DNA of 64,000 nucleotides, taken from assembly GCF_003611475.1 (NCBI RefSeq), contig NZ_RAXT01000007.1:48536-112535 (forward strand), read 5' to 3'. The notes below the pieces were generated by a model. The model ran no database searches and was not told the origin of the DNA. It saw only the letters and a list, made by a program, of their open reading frames with translations. Below are positions 18,620 to 27,844 of the stretch, piece by piece (positions within the stretch are counted from its first letter, which is position 1; each line of letters opens with the position of its first letter). The DNA comes from Acinetobacter rongchengensis (GTDB lineage Bacteria > Pseudomonadota > Gammaproteobacteria > Pseudomonadales > Moraxellaceae). Both the position numbers and the translations under genes were made by a program.

Positions 18620-19222
18620 CTATTTTGTTTGATAAAACTTTTTATACAGCCAAATACTACTGAGAATAATGCATATTGCGATAATCACATAACCGACACG
18701 GCTAAAAATCTGCTGCATCAGTTCAGTATTATTGCCAAAATAAAAACCAACATATGCCAAAAATGTGGTCCAAATAATGGTTCCTAATGCGCTATAACTC
18801 ATAAACTTCCAAAAGGGCATACGACTCATACCCGCAGGAATACTGATCAATGAGCGAACAGCAGGAACCATACGTCCAAAAAAAACCACACGATGACCAT
18901 AGTGCTCAAACCAATCTAAAGCTTTTTTAACATCACCAGATTTGATAAAGAGATATTTGCCATAACGGTCCACCCAGTTGAAAAGTGCTTCATGTGATAT
19001 TTTGCGACCGATCCAATAAAGCGCAGCAGCAGCGATTAATGAGCCTAGGCTTCCTGCAACAATCACACCAATAAAGCTGAGCTGACCTTGTGATGCTGCA
19101 AAACCCGCTGAAGGCATAATAATTTCGGATGGGACGGGCGGAAAGACATTGTCCAAAAACATAAGAAGAGCAATACCGAAGTACCCCAATTGCTCCATGA
19201 TAGAAATAATCCAATCGGTCAT
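18620..19222 (-). CDS. DedA-family membrane protein
   Basis: A 200-residue inner-membrane protein of the DedA/VTT superfamily. Motifs include FLDNVFPPVPSEIIMPSAGF near residue 22 and FFGRMVPAVRSLISIPAGMS near residue 115, with the essential acidic and arginine residues. DedA proteins are linked to flipping of undecaprenyl phosphate or phospholipids and to membrane-potential and drug tolerance. It is monocistronic by spacing. Which lipid it handles cannot be told. Confidence 0.92.
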   Translation of the reverse strand: MTDWIISIMEQLGYFGIALLMFLDNVFPPVPSEIIMPSAGFAASQGQLSFIGVIVAGSLGSLIAAAALYWIGRKISHEALFNWVDRYGKYLFIKSGDVKKALDWFEHYGHRVVFFGRMVPAVRSLISIPAGMSRMPFWKFMSYSALGTIIWTTFLAYVGFYFGNNTELMQQIFSRVGYVIIAICIILSSIWLYKKFYQTK

Positions 19223-19307
19223 TTTATAAATAAAAATAGGATGTTATAAACATCCTATGATTTTACTGCATAAAAAAACAGTATGAAATTGTAGTTAAAA
19301 AAGTAAA

Positions 19308-19613
19308 TTAATCTTGATAATGCAATAGCGTGTAAATATAAACCTTACGTAACAGATAACATAGCGCTATAGGAATAAGGCTGAGCAGTAAAGAAGTCTC
19401 TAAATCAGCTTTGAGTGTGAAGCCAATTGCGAGGGCAATGGTTGAACCTGTCACCAGTCCTAAAAGCAACACTAGAAAGTGCGGTTGCTGATTCAATAAT
19501 TTTTCAAGTTTAAGTGGATCAACACGTTTGCGTAACATGTTCAAATTATGCAATACCGCGGGATGATGTGTCATCGTCAAATGAGGTGAATATTTTGAAG
19601 TTACTTTTTGCAT
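19308..19613 (-). CDS. Small two-helix membrane protein, unknown
   Basis: A 101-residue protein. The first 45 residues are soluble and His/Leu-rich; two hydrophobic helices follow at about residues 47-66 and 71-88, and the protein ends in a short polar tail. I recognise no family. It lies 85 bases upstream of the DedA gene on the same strand but probably has its own promoter. A coding gene is likely given the clean membrane pattern and the absence of alternatives. Confidence 0.55.
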   Translation of the reverse strand: MQKVTSKYSPHLTMTHHPAVLHNLNMLRKRVDPLKLEKLLNQQPHFLVLLLGLVTGSTIALAIGFTLKADLETSLLLSLIPIALCYLLRKVYIYTLLHYQD

Positions 19614-19784
19614 AACAGTACTCCTAAAATGATTGCAATTGATGTTTGTGTCACGGTTTATTGGTGCATTAAAAGTCTGATTTTATTTAAATTTATATAA
19701 TTAAATTAGCAATGTTCTAGTGAAAAGCAATCACTGAGAATAGTGAACTTTGTTTATTTTTTGTGATTTAAATTTAGCAATAAA

Positions 19785-19810
19785 AAACCGTAGTTTTTAG
19801 GCTACGGTTT
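19785..19810 (-). terminator. trhO terminator
   Basis: AAACCGTAG and its complement form a 9-bp stem 73 bases after the trhO stop, followed on the minus strand by TTTATT. Confidence 0.82.
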
Positions 19811-19883
19811 GAATCATTGCAGATGAATGCTGAAATATTTTTTGTTTGTTAGATGATCTACTGGTGAAATCATCAGATTTCGA

Positions 19884-20816
19884 TTAAAGACGCTTACGTT
19901 TTGCCGCGACAATTTGTGATTGACGCATACGGAAGCCTGCTTTTTGTTTTTCTGAAGTTTTATCGATACAGTATTTACATGAAACGCCATGTTCATAACT
20001 GGTTAATTCAACTTCTTCTGGGAGTAATGGCCATCCACAAGCATGGCATTTGGTATTTAGACCTTCTTCGACGCCATGTGTAACCGCTGTACGTCCATCA
20101 AAAACAAAGCATTCACCTTCCCACATACTTTCTTCAGCAGGGGTTTCTTCGAGGTATTTTAAAATACCACCTTTCAAGTGATAAACCTCATTGAAGCCTT
20201 CTTGAAGTAACAATGATGTTGATTTCTCACAACGAATACCACCAGTACAGAACATCGCAATTTTTTTGTCTTTGTGTTGCTCTAGGTTTTGTTTTACGTA
20301 TTCTGGAAATTCACGGAAGGTTTCTGTTTTAGGATCAATTGCCCCTTTAAACGTACCTGCTTTGTATTCGTAGTCATTACGTGTATCGATCAAAATCACG
20401 TCATCACGTGCAATCAGTTCGTTCCATTCTTTCGGGTCTAGATAATGTCCAACCAGATCACGTGGTTTGACTTCAACACCTAAGGTTACAATTTCACTTT
20501 TCAGTTTAATTTTCATTTTACGGAAAGGTTTATCATCACTATGCGATTCTTTATATTCCATCGCATTGAAACCTTCAGCTAAAAGAAATTGGTGAATTAT
20601 ATCAATTGCTTGTCTGTCACCAGCAACTGTACCGTTAATGCCTTCACCTGCTACAATTAGAGTCCCACAAAGGTTGATGGTTTTTACCAAGTCTAGAAGA
20701 CGTTGTTGAAGATCGCTAGGATCTTGAACTTCTTTGAATTGATAAAGCGCTGCAACAACCCAACCAGAGGTCGCTTGCTGTTCTACAGGTGCAAGCTGTT
20801 CTACAGTAGCGTTCAT
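19884..20816 (-). CDS. trhO: tRNA uridine(34) hydroxylase, rhodanese domain (TrhO/YceA)
   Basis: O2-dependent enzyme that installs 5-hydroxyuridine at tRNA position 34, the first step toward cmo5U/mo5U. The 310 residues comprise an N-terminal acylphosphatase-like domain (YQFKEV..LLDLVKTINLCG), a rhodanese domain with the active-site loop FCTGGIRCEKS, and a Cys-rich C-terminal tail (KCHACGWPL and CKYC). I take the ATG at 20816, which has a TTGGAG site just upstream; an in-frame ATG at 20900 would add 28 residues unlike the family. It is monocistronic with a terminator. Confidence 0.94.
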   Translation of the reverse strand: MNATVEQLAPVEQQATSGWVVAALYQFKEVQDPSDLQQRLLDLVKTINLCGTLIVAGEGINGTVAGDRQAIDIIHQFLLAEGFNAMEYKESHSDDKPFRKMKIKLKSEIVTLGVEVKPRDLVGHYLDPKEWNELIARDDVILIDTRNDYEYKAGTFKGAIDPKTETFREFPEYVKQNLEQHKDKKIAMFCTGGIRCEKSTSLLLQEGFNEVYHLKGGILKYLEETPAEESMWEGECFVFDGRTAVTHGVEEGLNTKCHACGWPLLPEEVELTSYEHGVSCKYCIDKTSEKQKAGFRMRQSQIVAAKRKRL

Positions 20817-21053
20817 GGAAAACTCCAAATGTATAAGAATAGGATAAAATTTTAAGGCGCATATTTTAGCGCGATTTATTGGAATATGCGAGAAATCCAT
20901 ACATATTGTAGTGATTTTTTAAGGCAGACAAATTTTATGGTTTTAAATACTAAATCTAGTACTTTAATCTTTTTTATATACCATATATAGTGTGGCTGAA
21001 TTAAGTTTTAGCATTAAAAATGTGTGTCTGATTGCTTGTTTGAGGATATTATT

Positions 21054-21539
21054 TTGAATAGCCAACGTCGTATCCCTTCATTAACGCCTTGTGCAGGTCG
21101 TTGTTCTACTGTATTTGGTGATTCAGTTTGTCGTGGTTGTCGTCGTTTTAACCATGAAGTGATTCAGTGGAATACCTATTCAGCTGAGCAGCGACTGGCT
21201 GTGTGGATGCGTTTAGATGCACAACTGGATCAGATTCTTGTACCCTTATTACCTTTGGCTGATTTAAAACATGTTGAAGGTTTTATCCATAGCAAACGTG
21301 TACGTGTTTTGGACTCAGCCTCAAAAGGCAGAAAGTATTATCATGCGCTTAAAATCTGTGAAAAGAATCGAAATTTAGCCCATGATAGTGGGTTAGGTAT
21401 TGACTCAAAACAAGTTAAACCTTTATGGGATGAGTTTGAACGTAGAGTTTTGGCACTAGCAAATGCCAGTTATGATTTTGCATGGTTAAGAGCAGATGGC
21501 ATTCGACAAAGTATTCTACATTTAGAAGAAAGTCACTAG
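21054..21539 (+). CDS. DUF1289 Cys-rich protein
   Basis: A protein of about 161 residues whose N-terminal 35 residues carry the DUF1289 knuckle TPCAGRCSTVFGDSVCRGCR. Its four cysteines (C-x3-C-x8-C-x2-C) probably bind a metal. The remainder is helical and unassigned. I prefer a TTG start at 21054 because GAGG stands 8 bases upstream; a GTG at 21024 would extend the protein by ten residues without a ribosome binding site. It is divergent from trhO and has no operon partner. Function is unknown. Confidence 0.78.
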   Translation: MNSQRRIPSLTPCAGRCSTVFGDSVCRGCRRFNHEVIQWNTYSAEQRLAVWMRLDAQLDQILVPLLPLADLKHVEGFIHSKRVRVLDSASKGRKYYHALKICEKNRNLAHDSGLGIDSKQVKPLWDEFERRVLALANASYDFAWLRADGIRQSILHLEESH

Positions 21540-21784
21540 ACAAAAGTACAGTTAAGTTATTTACTTGAATTTAATTATATTTATATATCAATGATTTAAA
21601 TTCGGGTCAGTACATATTGTCAGATCGTGAGTTTGTTGGGTTTTATTTGTAATGTTAAGCATTTAAAGTAGTTGTGCTGAATAGAAGATAGGATTGTAGG
21701 ACTGAATTTAAAAATATCTTTGAAATGGTTATTTAAATTTATATATAATGTGACTTATATCAAATAAATATTCGTAAAAAGAGA

Positions 21785-22171
21785 ATGATGATGATTGAAA
21801 TGAAAGAATTAGAAGTAATTAAACAATTAACAGCTGAAGAAAAGTACACATTTTTTATCGAACAAGTTATAGAAAATGGTGAAATTTGGGGATTATGTGG
21901 TGAGGGCTGGGCTTCATTTTTAGATGATACACAAGGTCTTCAAGCCTTTCCTGTTTGGTCAGATAAAGCTTTTGCTGAGTTAAATGCTGTTGGACAATGG
22001 GAAAATTTCAAAGCAACGCCATTTACCGTGCAACAGTTAATCAGCGAACTTGCACCTGAATTAACTCAAGCAAATATCCAACTTTCCGTGTTTAAGTTTC
22101 CGCAAGATTCAGGGCATTTAATTGCAGCTGAAGAAGTTTCCAATACATTACAGAATAAATTAGCTTCTTGA
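21785..22171 (+). CDS. DUF2750 family protein
   Basis: A 128-residue soluble protein. The features GEIWGLCGEGWASFLDDTQG, then FPVWSDKAFAELNAVGQWEN, and a final FPQDSGHLIAAEE match the DUF2750 family, small acidic proteins of unknown function found next to varied genes. Three ATG codons run in tandem at 21785, 21788 and 21791, any of which may be the start. It stands alone between intergenic gaps of about 245 and 204 bases. Confidence 0.78.
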   Translation: MMMIEMKELEVIKQLTAEEKYTFFIEQVIENGEIWGLCGEGWASFLDDTQGLQAFPVWSDKAFAELNAVGQWENFKATPFTVQQLISELAPELTQANIQLSVFKFPQDSGHLIAAEEVSNTLQNKLAS

Positions 22172-22375
22172 TTTGAATGATCTTAAGGTAAACAACTTGT
22201 TTGAGCCTTTTTATATTCTCCTCCTTGTGAAGCTTTACTTGTCACTATGATCAAAAGGGCAATGAGCAACATCGCTGTGCAAGGAATCTAAAATTATTTT
22301 AAATTTTCGATGGTTCTCTTTTTTTGTTGCTTCATATATGGCTGAAGGTTGGGGAGATTCTTTGATGGTTAACAA

Positions 22376-22960
22376 CTAAATGATGTTTACCTGATCAACA
22401 CCAGTCAAAGGTATGGGGGAATTTTGGATCAGCTGCATGATCATGTTTTTTTGTTGTTGGGCAATTTCTGGATGAAACCCTTCAACTAAAAATCTACTGA
22501 TTAGACCTTCAATCAAATTATAAAAAAGATCGGCGATGCATTGATCTTGATTGATTTGAACAGCGTAATGATGAATCAATTGCCGTAACCAAATTTTATG
22601 TGCAATGGAAATTTTTGTAATTTCAATATCTTCTGCGGTAGATTCTGCAACAGCACGGACGAATAGACAGCCTTTAAAATGATCTTGCTGAAACCAAAGC
22701 ATATGCCAATCATAAATCTGTTCAAGTGCATCTATTCCTTGGGCATCTGCGACATATTCCATCAAGCTTTGTCTAAATCGTAAATCACGTTGTTTTAAAA
22801 CTTCCTCAACCAGCTGATGTTTATTTTTGAAATACGTATACATCGTTGTTTTAGAGCAACCTGACTCATCGCGGATCAAATCTACACCGACACTGGTAAA
22901 ACTATTCTTATTAAAAAGTTCTTCCGCAGTTGTCAAAATTTTTATCGCTGATTTAGACAT
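22376..22960 (-). CDS. TetR-family transcriptional regulator
   Basis: A 194-residue TetR/AcrR regulator. The N-terminal helix-turn-helix is visible as TAEELFNKNSFTSVGVDLIR then SGCSKTTMYTYFKNKHQLVE (about residues 10-50). The C-terminal ligand domain is unassigned. It is divergent from an HPP-family membrane protein. The 98-base space contains a perfect 24-bp palindrome that is very likely its operator, so it probably represses itself and the HPP gene. Confidence 0.9.
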   Translation of the reverse strand: MSKSAIKILTTAEELFNKNSFTSVGVDLIRDESGCSKTTMYTYFKNKHQLVEEVLKQRDLRFRQSLMEYVADAQGIDALEQIYDWHMLWFQQDHFKGCLFVRAVAESTAEDIEITKISIAHKIWLRQLIHHYAVQINQDQCIADLFYNLIEGLISRFLVEGFHPEIAQQQKNMIMQLIQNSPIPLTGVDQVNII

Positions 22961-22987
22961 TGCTTGATTCTCAACATTGATTATTGT

Positions 22988-23011
22988 AAATAGTACAGAT
23001 CTGTACTATTT
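22988..23011. promoter_or_regulatory. 24-bp perfect palindrome, TetR operator
   Basis: The half-site AAATAGTACAGA is followed directly by its exact complement, giving a 24-bp palindrome with no spacer. It lies 28 bases upstream of the TetR start and 48 bases upstream of the HPP gene start. Such symmetry between divergent genes is the usual operator of a TetR dimer. Confidence 0.85.
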
Positions 23012-23058
23012 TAATTTTAGCGCGCTAAACCCAATAAATCAATCGAGAGGGCATCTTT

Positions 23059-23589
23059 ATGTCAATATTTGCTGGAAAGGAAAAACTCGCACCAAGAGCG
23101 AGAAATCAGGAGATTATTAGAAGTTTTATTGGAGGTACGCTGAGTATTTTTATTTTATTAATATTGAGTAAGTTATCGCATAATTTATGGATTATGGCGC
23201 CGTTTGGTGCAAGCTGTGTGATTTTATATGCCGTTTCGCAATCTCCATTGGCACAGCCGAGAAATGTGATTCTTGGTCATTTTATTTCAGCTTTGGTGGG
23301 AATATGTCTATTGAAATGGTTTGGTAGTCATATTTTGAGTATTGCTGTTTCAGTGGGCTTAGCTATCGCATTGATGATGTATTTCCGTTGTGTACATCCA
23401 CCTGCTGGGGCAAATCCCTTAGTGATTTTATTGACTGCGAATACAATTCATTATGATTGGACATTTTTACTATTTCCGGTGCTTACAGGATCGATTGCTT
23501 TAGTGATGGTGGCGTATTGGGTGAATAATGTGAAGGCTGCGCAAAAATGGCCAAATTACGGTTTGGCATTGTGGCGCAGTAAAAATTAA
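23059..23589 (+). CDS. HPP-family membrane protein
   Basis: A 176-residue inner-membrane protein with about four or five hydrophobic helices and the defining HPPAGANPLVILLTANTIHY stretch near residue 113. Some HPP proteins in cyanobacteria and chloroplasts transport nitrite; most bacterial ones are uncharacterised. It is divergent from a TetR regulator across a palindromic operator, so expression is probably induced by an unknown ligand. A strong bidirectional hairpin follows it. Confidence 0.87.
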   Translation: MSIFAGKEKLAPRARNQEIIRSFIGGTLSIFILLILSKLSHNLWIMAPFGASCVILYAVSQSPLAQPRNVILGHFISALVGICLLKWFGSHILSIAVSVGLAIALMMYFRCVHPPAGANPLVILLTANTIHYDWTFLLFPVLTGSIALVMVAYWVNNVKAAQKWPNYGLALWRSKN

Positions 23590-23591
23590 AA

Positions 23592-23621
23592 AACGCCAGT
23601 TCAGTGGTCTGAACTGGCGTT
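23592..23621. terminator. Bidirectional terminator
   Basis: AACGCCAGTTCAG and its complement flank a 4-base loop (13-bp stem), between the convergent HPP and ribB genes, with A-rich sequence on one side. Confidence 0.85.
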
Positions 23622-23644
23622 AATTAGACTTCGAATAAAATGAA

Positions 23645-24304
23645 TCAGATATTGTGTTTTAGACGATATTGTGCAATTTCTTCAATAGTGATTAAGGTTA
23701 AATGATGGGTTTGTGCATATGCTAAAACTTGTATGCCCGAAGCCATTGTTCCATCAAGATTAGTCACTTCACATAAAACACCAGCGGGTTTTAAACCTGC
23801 CATACGTGCCAAATCTATAGAACCTTCTGTATGACCACGACGGGTGAGTACACCACCATCTCGCCCACGGAGTGGAAAGACATGACCAGGGCGATTGAGG
23901 TCGCTCGCTACAGCCCCATCTTTAATGGCTGTGTGAATGGTTGTTGTTCGATCTTTTGCAGATACGCCAGTGGTTACGCCTTCTGCAGCCTCGATCGTCA
24001 CTGTAAATGCAGTTTTAAATTGGCTAGAGTTGTCATTCACCATCGGGGGCAGTTCTAAATGATCTGCAAGTTCAGCACTGAGTGTTAAACAAACAATACC
24101 TGAACCATCACGAATCATTCGTGCCATCGTTTCGACATTTAAAGTTTCTGCGGCAACAATCAAATCAGCTTCATTTTCACGATCAAAATCGTCCATGACC
24201 AAAACAGGTTTGCCTTGGCGCATATCTTCTAAAGCTTGTTCGATACGTTGATCCGCAGGGGAAAGGGTAGAAAAGAAAATTTCGGGTTGAATTAAACTAG
24301 ACAT
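23645..24304 (-). CDS. ribB: 3,4-dihydroxy-2-butanone-4-phosphate synthase
   Basis: Makes the four-carbon precursor of riboflavin from ribulose 5-phosphate. The 219 residues contain the active-site [14 protein letters not shown] motif near residue 37 and [20 protein letters not shown] near residue 140. No GTP cyclohydrolase II domain is attached, so this is the single-function RibB, not a RibBA fusion. I use the ATG at 24304 ([10 protein letters not shown]) with GAGAG upstream; an earlier in-frame ATG at 24340 is less likely. An FMN riboswitch and a terminator-like hairpin precede the gene, so it should be shut off when FMN is plentiful. Confidence 0.95.
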   Translation of the reverse strand: MSSLIQPEIFFSTLSPADQRIEQALEDMRQGKPVLVMDDFDRENEADLIVAAETLNVETMARMIRDGSGIVCLTLSAELADHLELPPMVNDNSSQFKTAFTVTIEAAEGVTTGVSAKDRTTTIHTAIKDGAVASDLNRPGHVFPLRGRDGGVLTRRGHTEGSIDLARMAGLKPAGVLCEVTNLDGTMASGIQVLAYAQTHHLTLITIEEIAQYRLKHNI

Positions 24305-24374
24305 TGAAACGCTCTCGTAAAAAATTATACGGTTGAACATTTCAGGACATGAGAAATAGTGGCGTTACAAAACC

Positions 24375-24400
24375 ATTTCCAAAATAATCATTTTGGAAAT
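24375..24400 (-). terminator. Attenuator hairpin between FMN riboswitch and ribB
   Basis: ATTTCCAAAA pairs with TTTTGGAAAT around six bases; on the minus strand it is followed by GGTTTTG. It sits between the aptamer and the ribB start and probably is part of the expression platform. Confidence 0.6.
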
Positions 24401-24415
24401 CTTTAGCTGTGACGT

Positions 24416-24584
24416 CGTCTTCTTTCATCCGGACTATACCGTCGGCTTTGGCATTTCACCAAATCTGCTGATTGAAAATCTTTCGAAACTCAATAAGCTC
24501 GTGGGCTGTTGGTGCGTGATTTAAAGAATTAAAAATCAGACCAATTTACCACCGGTGGGGAATTACACCCCGCCCTGAAGCGAT
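24416..24584 (-). ncRNA. FMN riboswitch (RFN element)
   Basis: Read on the minus strand, the segment shows the RFN landmarks in order: AGGGCGGGGTG and AATTCCCCACCGGTGGTAAA near 24545-24580, a variable arm, GCCCACGAGC near 24500, GATTTGGTGAAATGCCAAAG near 24455, and CCGACGGTATAGTCCGGATG with a closing GAAAGAAGA near 24420. It lies about 110 bases upstream of ribB and senses flavin mononucleotide. Confidence 0.93.
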
Positions 24585-24827
24585 GTCATATGATTATAGT
24601 CCTAAATAATCAGAAAAGTAGTCTGTTTTATAGAATGATCAGTTTTATGTATAGAACAATTTTTGCTAAAGACTTGCCAAATAGAAACAATATCTTTTAT
24701 TGATCTGACTTATTATGAGTTCAGTTGTCAGTATTTATCTTGTTATAAGGGACAAAATTAGAAACGATCTGTCCATGATATTGTCAAGGACTCGTATACT
24801 GAAATAAAAACAAGAGAGGAATGAAGA

Positions 24828-26630
24828 TTGATAAAAATACCCGCACAGTACTATTCTTGGAATGCAGAATTATTCATCAAACATTTACAGGTTTTTGGTT
24901 TTACATTACTTGCTGTCAGCATGTTGTATTTAGTTGCTGCCAACTGGTTTATGTTGCCGCAAACCGTTCAACTTGGTATTCCTCAGGTTTTATTATTGCT
25001 GAGTGCAATTTGTAGTTTGCTGGTCGTAAAGCATGATTTCTTAGTGCAATGTTTACATACCATATGTGGTTTGATGATTGGTTTAAGCCTAGCTGTGATT
25101 GGGCAAATTTACCAAACAGGTGCAGACAGTTATTTATTATTTCTAATTTGGTCTGTTTTGCTGTTACCGTGGCTATATCGTCACAATATTGGGATTTTTC
25201 TTTTATTGTGCATTGTCAGTCAGATTGCACTTTTCCTGTTTTTTAAACAAACCTTTTGGGGTGATCAATATCCTGAATTATTTTTAGTTTGTATTCACCT
25301 GTTTGCACTTATTCAATTCTATTTTTGCATCCAATATTATCCTAAATTACGTTACTTATTTTTAGTGTGGTTTGCCATACTTTCTATTTGGCATATGGTG
25401 AGGTTTTTATACGATGGTCAAGGCATTCTTTATTTTATTTGCTCTTTTTTATTACTCGGTATTTCACTGAGTTACTATTATAAAAATAAAGATACCCTAT
25501 GTAGTGCTTTATCCGCAGTTGCTTTGGGGGTTACATTTACCTTAATTATTGTGAAATCTGTAGGTTCATTGTTTAAAAATAATGAAATATTAGAATTATT
25601 TTTTATCGCACTGATTGTTTTTGTATGGTTTGCCTTAATTACGTATTTGTTGATCAAATTTATTCCACACAGTCGATTTAATGCGATCCCATTGGCTGTT
25701 GGCGCTTGGATTTCAGGGGCTTTTTTTGCATCGCTCATGCTGACATTTTGGGGTAATTTTTCGTTGATTATGGGCGTAGTTTTCGTAATTATTGCTGCCT
25801 ATGTTTTAAAATTTAAACGCTCAGATCAAATGCAGTATAGTTTATTCTTAAGACAACTTGCCTACTGTATATGGATTGCGGGGCAAATTGCCGTAATTTT
25901 CCATACTGTTGATTTAATGGATCAAATTTTTCCTATTATATTATTTCAATTGGGAATGCTGATTTTAAGCTATTTTTTACGATTACACTGGTTTTTTGTC
26001 TTTATTCAAATTCTGGGGCTATATGCAACAGGTTTTGTTCATATTTTAGGTATCCATTCATATTGGAGTCGGACAAGTTTTATTGAAAACTTTGTCTATT
26101 TAGTGCTTTGGAATTATGTCTTCTATTTTTTAATCCTTGCGATTAAATTGATTAAGCCTGATGAATATCAACGTAGTTTATTGCTTGCTGTTCTAGTGGT
26201 TATTTTATATTCAATGGGGCTTTATACCTTATTGGGCAAATACGAACTAGTAAGAATAGAGCATATTGCTATATTCACCTATGGTTTACCTATATTGTGG
26301 TTCATTCTTTTTATTTTTTTACATATCCAAAACCAGTTCAATATATTGGCTAAATTGATTCTAGCTACTTTTGCCGCTTTACTCATTTTTTACGGTTATT
26401 TCGATATTTTTATTTGTTTAGCAGTTATTTCTTGGGCATTACAGCGGCAAGACAAGCTTATATATGCTTTTGCACTTATTAGCTTCAGCTTAATTTTATG
26501 GTTTATATATTATTCATTAGATGTCTCATTCCTGATGAAAAGCTTCAGCATTTTTATATCTGGAATCATGTTATTGCTACTGACGTTTAGCTTGAGTAAA
26601 TTTAAAAATAAGCAGGAGTTCAGCACATGA
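24828..26630 (+). CDS. DUF2157/DUF4401 polytopic membrane protein
   Basis: A 600-residue integral membrane protein with around 18 hydrophobic helices. The first 100 residues match DUF2157 (LQVFGFTLLAVSMLYLVAAN and GLSLAVIGQIYQTGADSYLL); the rest resembles DUF4401. It starts at TTG (24828) with AGAGAGGA seven bases upstream. The next gene, a GDYXXLXY-domain protein, overlaps its end by 4 bases, an ATGA-type coupling. This pair recurs across Proteobacteria but the function is unknown. Confidence 0.83.
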   Translation: MIKIPAQYYSWNAELFIKHLQVFGFTLLAVSMLYLVAANWFMLPQTVQLGIPQVLLLLSAICSLLVVKHDFLVQCLHTICGLMIGLSLAVIGQIYQTGADSYLLFLIWSVLLLPWLYRHNIGIFLLLCIVSQIALFLFFKQTFWGDQYPELFLVCIHLFALIQFYFCIQYYPKLRYLFLVWFAILSIWHMVRFLYDGQGILYFICSFLLLGISLSYYYKNKDTLCSALSAVALGVTFTLIIVKSVGSLFKNNEILELFFIALIVFVWFALITYLLIKFIPHSRFNAIPLAVGAWISGAFFASLMLTFWGNFSLIMGVVFVIIAAYVLKFKRSDQMQYSLFLRQLAYCIWIAGQIAVIFHTVDLMDQIFPIILFQLGMLILSYFLRLHWFFVFIQILGLYATGFVHILGIHSYWSRTSFIENFVYLVLWNYVFYFLILAIKLIKPDEYQRSLLLAVLVVILYSMGLYTLLGKYELVRIEHIAIFTYGLPILWFILFIFLHIQNQFNILAKLILATFAALLIFYGYFDIFICLAVISWALQRQDKLIYAFALISFSLILWFIYYSLDVSFLMKSFSIFISGIMLLLLTFSLSKFKNKQEFST

Positions 26631-27235
26631 AGAAGATGATTCCGCTTTGTTTAGCATTATCCTGCATGCTTATTTTTTTAGGCATGATTTTTAGAAATGA
26701 ACTGCACTTCAAAAACAGCGAAAGTATTTATGTGCGTTTGCAACCTGTAGATCCACGTTCGATTCTTCAGGGAGATTATATGGCGCTGTACTATCAATTG
26801 TATTTTGCCCCGCAAAATTCGACTCTCGACAAGACCAATCAACCCAATATCAATTCAGAAGATCATATTTTTTCAGGCTTGTATTTTGATGAAATCATCA
26901 AAAATAAGTCTTCAATCGTTGCTTATGTTGAATTAGATGCGCAAAGGCGAGTGATTCATACTCATTTTGAGTTACCTCAGAAGGTTCGTACTTACCGATT
27001 GATCTTGCAAAACCCAAATAATCGTCACAGTATGCTCTATCCTGCATCGAAAAGTTTTTTATTTGCAGAAGGTTTAGCAGATTGTTATCAACAAGCCAAA
27101 TATGCTGAATTTAAGGTTGATGAACAGGGGAATGCGATACTCACCGCATTGAAAGGTGATCAGCTACAAGATTTAGGCTGTGAAGCGAAACGTGATTGGT
27201 TTGAAAGCTTTCATTCTACAAATAAAAACGCTTAA
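26627..27235 (+). CDS. GDYXXLXY-domain protein
   Basis: A 202-residue protein with one N-terminal membrane anchor or uncleaved signal (about residues 5-22) and a periplasmic domain. The family motif appears as GDYMALYYQL near residue 49, preceded by LQPVDPRSILQ. It is translationally coupled to the DUF2157 membrane protein before it (4-base overlap), so the two probably form a complex in the inner membrane. No biochemical function is established. The operon ends at the hairpin near 27.27 kb. Confidence 0.85.
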   Translation: MKKMIPLCLALSCMLIFLGMIFRNELHFKNSESIYVRLQPVDPRSILQGDYMALYYQLYFAPQNSTLDKTNQPNINSEDHIFSGLYFDEIIKNKSSIVAYVELDAQRRVIHTHFELPQKVRTYRLILQNPNNRHSMLYPASKSFLFAEGLADCYQQAKYAEFKVDEQGNAILTALKGDQLQDLGCEAKRDWFESFHSTNKNA

Positions 27236-27261
27236 ACGTTATTTCAAAAATTTATTGTTAT

Positions 27262-27289
27262 AAAAAAATCCGCATTAAGCGGATTTTTT
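27262..27289. terminator. Bidirectional terminator
   Basis: AAAAAATCCGC-attaa-GCGGATTTTTT lies between the GDYXXLXY gene and the convergent panD gene. Confidence 0.9.
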
Positions 27290-27309
27290 GTGACTGTACA
27301 ATCTACAAT

Positions 27310-27690
27310 TTAAGCAACTTGAACAGGAATACAGTTTGCAGTGTGATTCACTGTATTGTTCGGGTTTGCATATACCAAACGTGGTTTATGTGCATCAGCT
27401 TCAGCATTGCTGAAATCGCCAAATGTCGCAATAATCAATAAATCGCCGACATCCGCTTGATGTGCAGCACCACCATTGACAGAAATGATGCCAGAACCTT
27501 CTTCGCCACGAATTGCATAAGTTGTGAAGCGCTTACCATTTGTCACGTTCCAAATGTGAATTTCTTCATATTCGCGGATACCAGCTAAATCCAAAAGAGT
27601 ACCGTCAATTGCACAAGAACCTTCATAATGTAATTCTGCTTGCGTAACAACACAACGGTGGATTTTTGCTTTTAATAAACGAGATAGCAT
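27310..27690 (-). CDS. panD: Aspartate 1-decarboxylase
   Basis: Pyruvoyl enzyme that converts L-aspartate to beta-alanine for pantothenate and coenzyme A. The 126-residue proenzyme starts [13 protein letters not shown] and contains the self-cleavage site YEGSC, where cleavage between Gly24 and Ser25 creates the pyruvoyl group. The conserved [16 protein letters not shown] segment follows. I use the ATG at 27690, preceded by GGAGAC; an in-frame ATG at 27744 adds an unlikely tail. It is monocistronic; panB and panC are not in this window. Confidence 0.96.
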   Translation of the reverse strand: MLSRLLKAKIHRCVVTQAELHYEGSCAIDGTLLDLAGIREYEEIHIWNVTNGKRFTTYAIRGEEGSGIISVNGGAAHQADVGDLLIIATFGDFSNAEADAHKPRLVYANPNNTVNHTANCIPVQVA

Positions 27691-27844
27691 GATTAGCGTC
27701 TCCAGAGTAGCCCTTACAATTGTTATATGGTGTTTATCTAACAATTTTCAATAAGGAGGATGCATTAGAAAGCGCATTTTGCTCTTAAAAATGTATCATG
27801 GCAAGGAAAATTGTTTAACAAAGAATATTTTTTACGGATCAAAA

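Noticed and set aside
24828..25246. Overlapping short plus-strand frames at the start of the DUF2157 gene
   Set aside because: The 600-codon frame has the ribosome binding site and the membrane pattern; the others are shadows.
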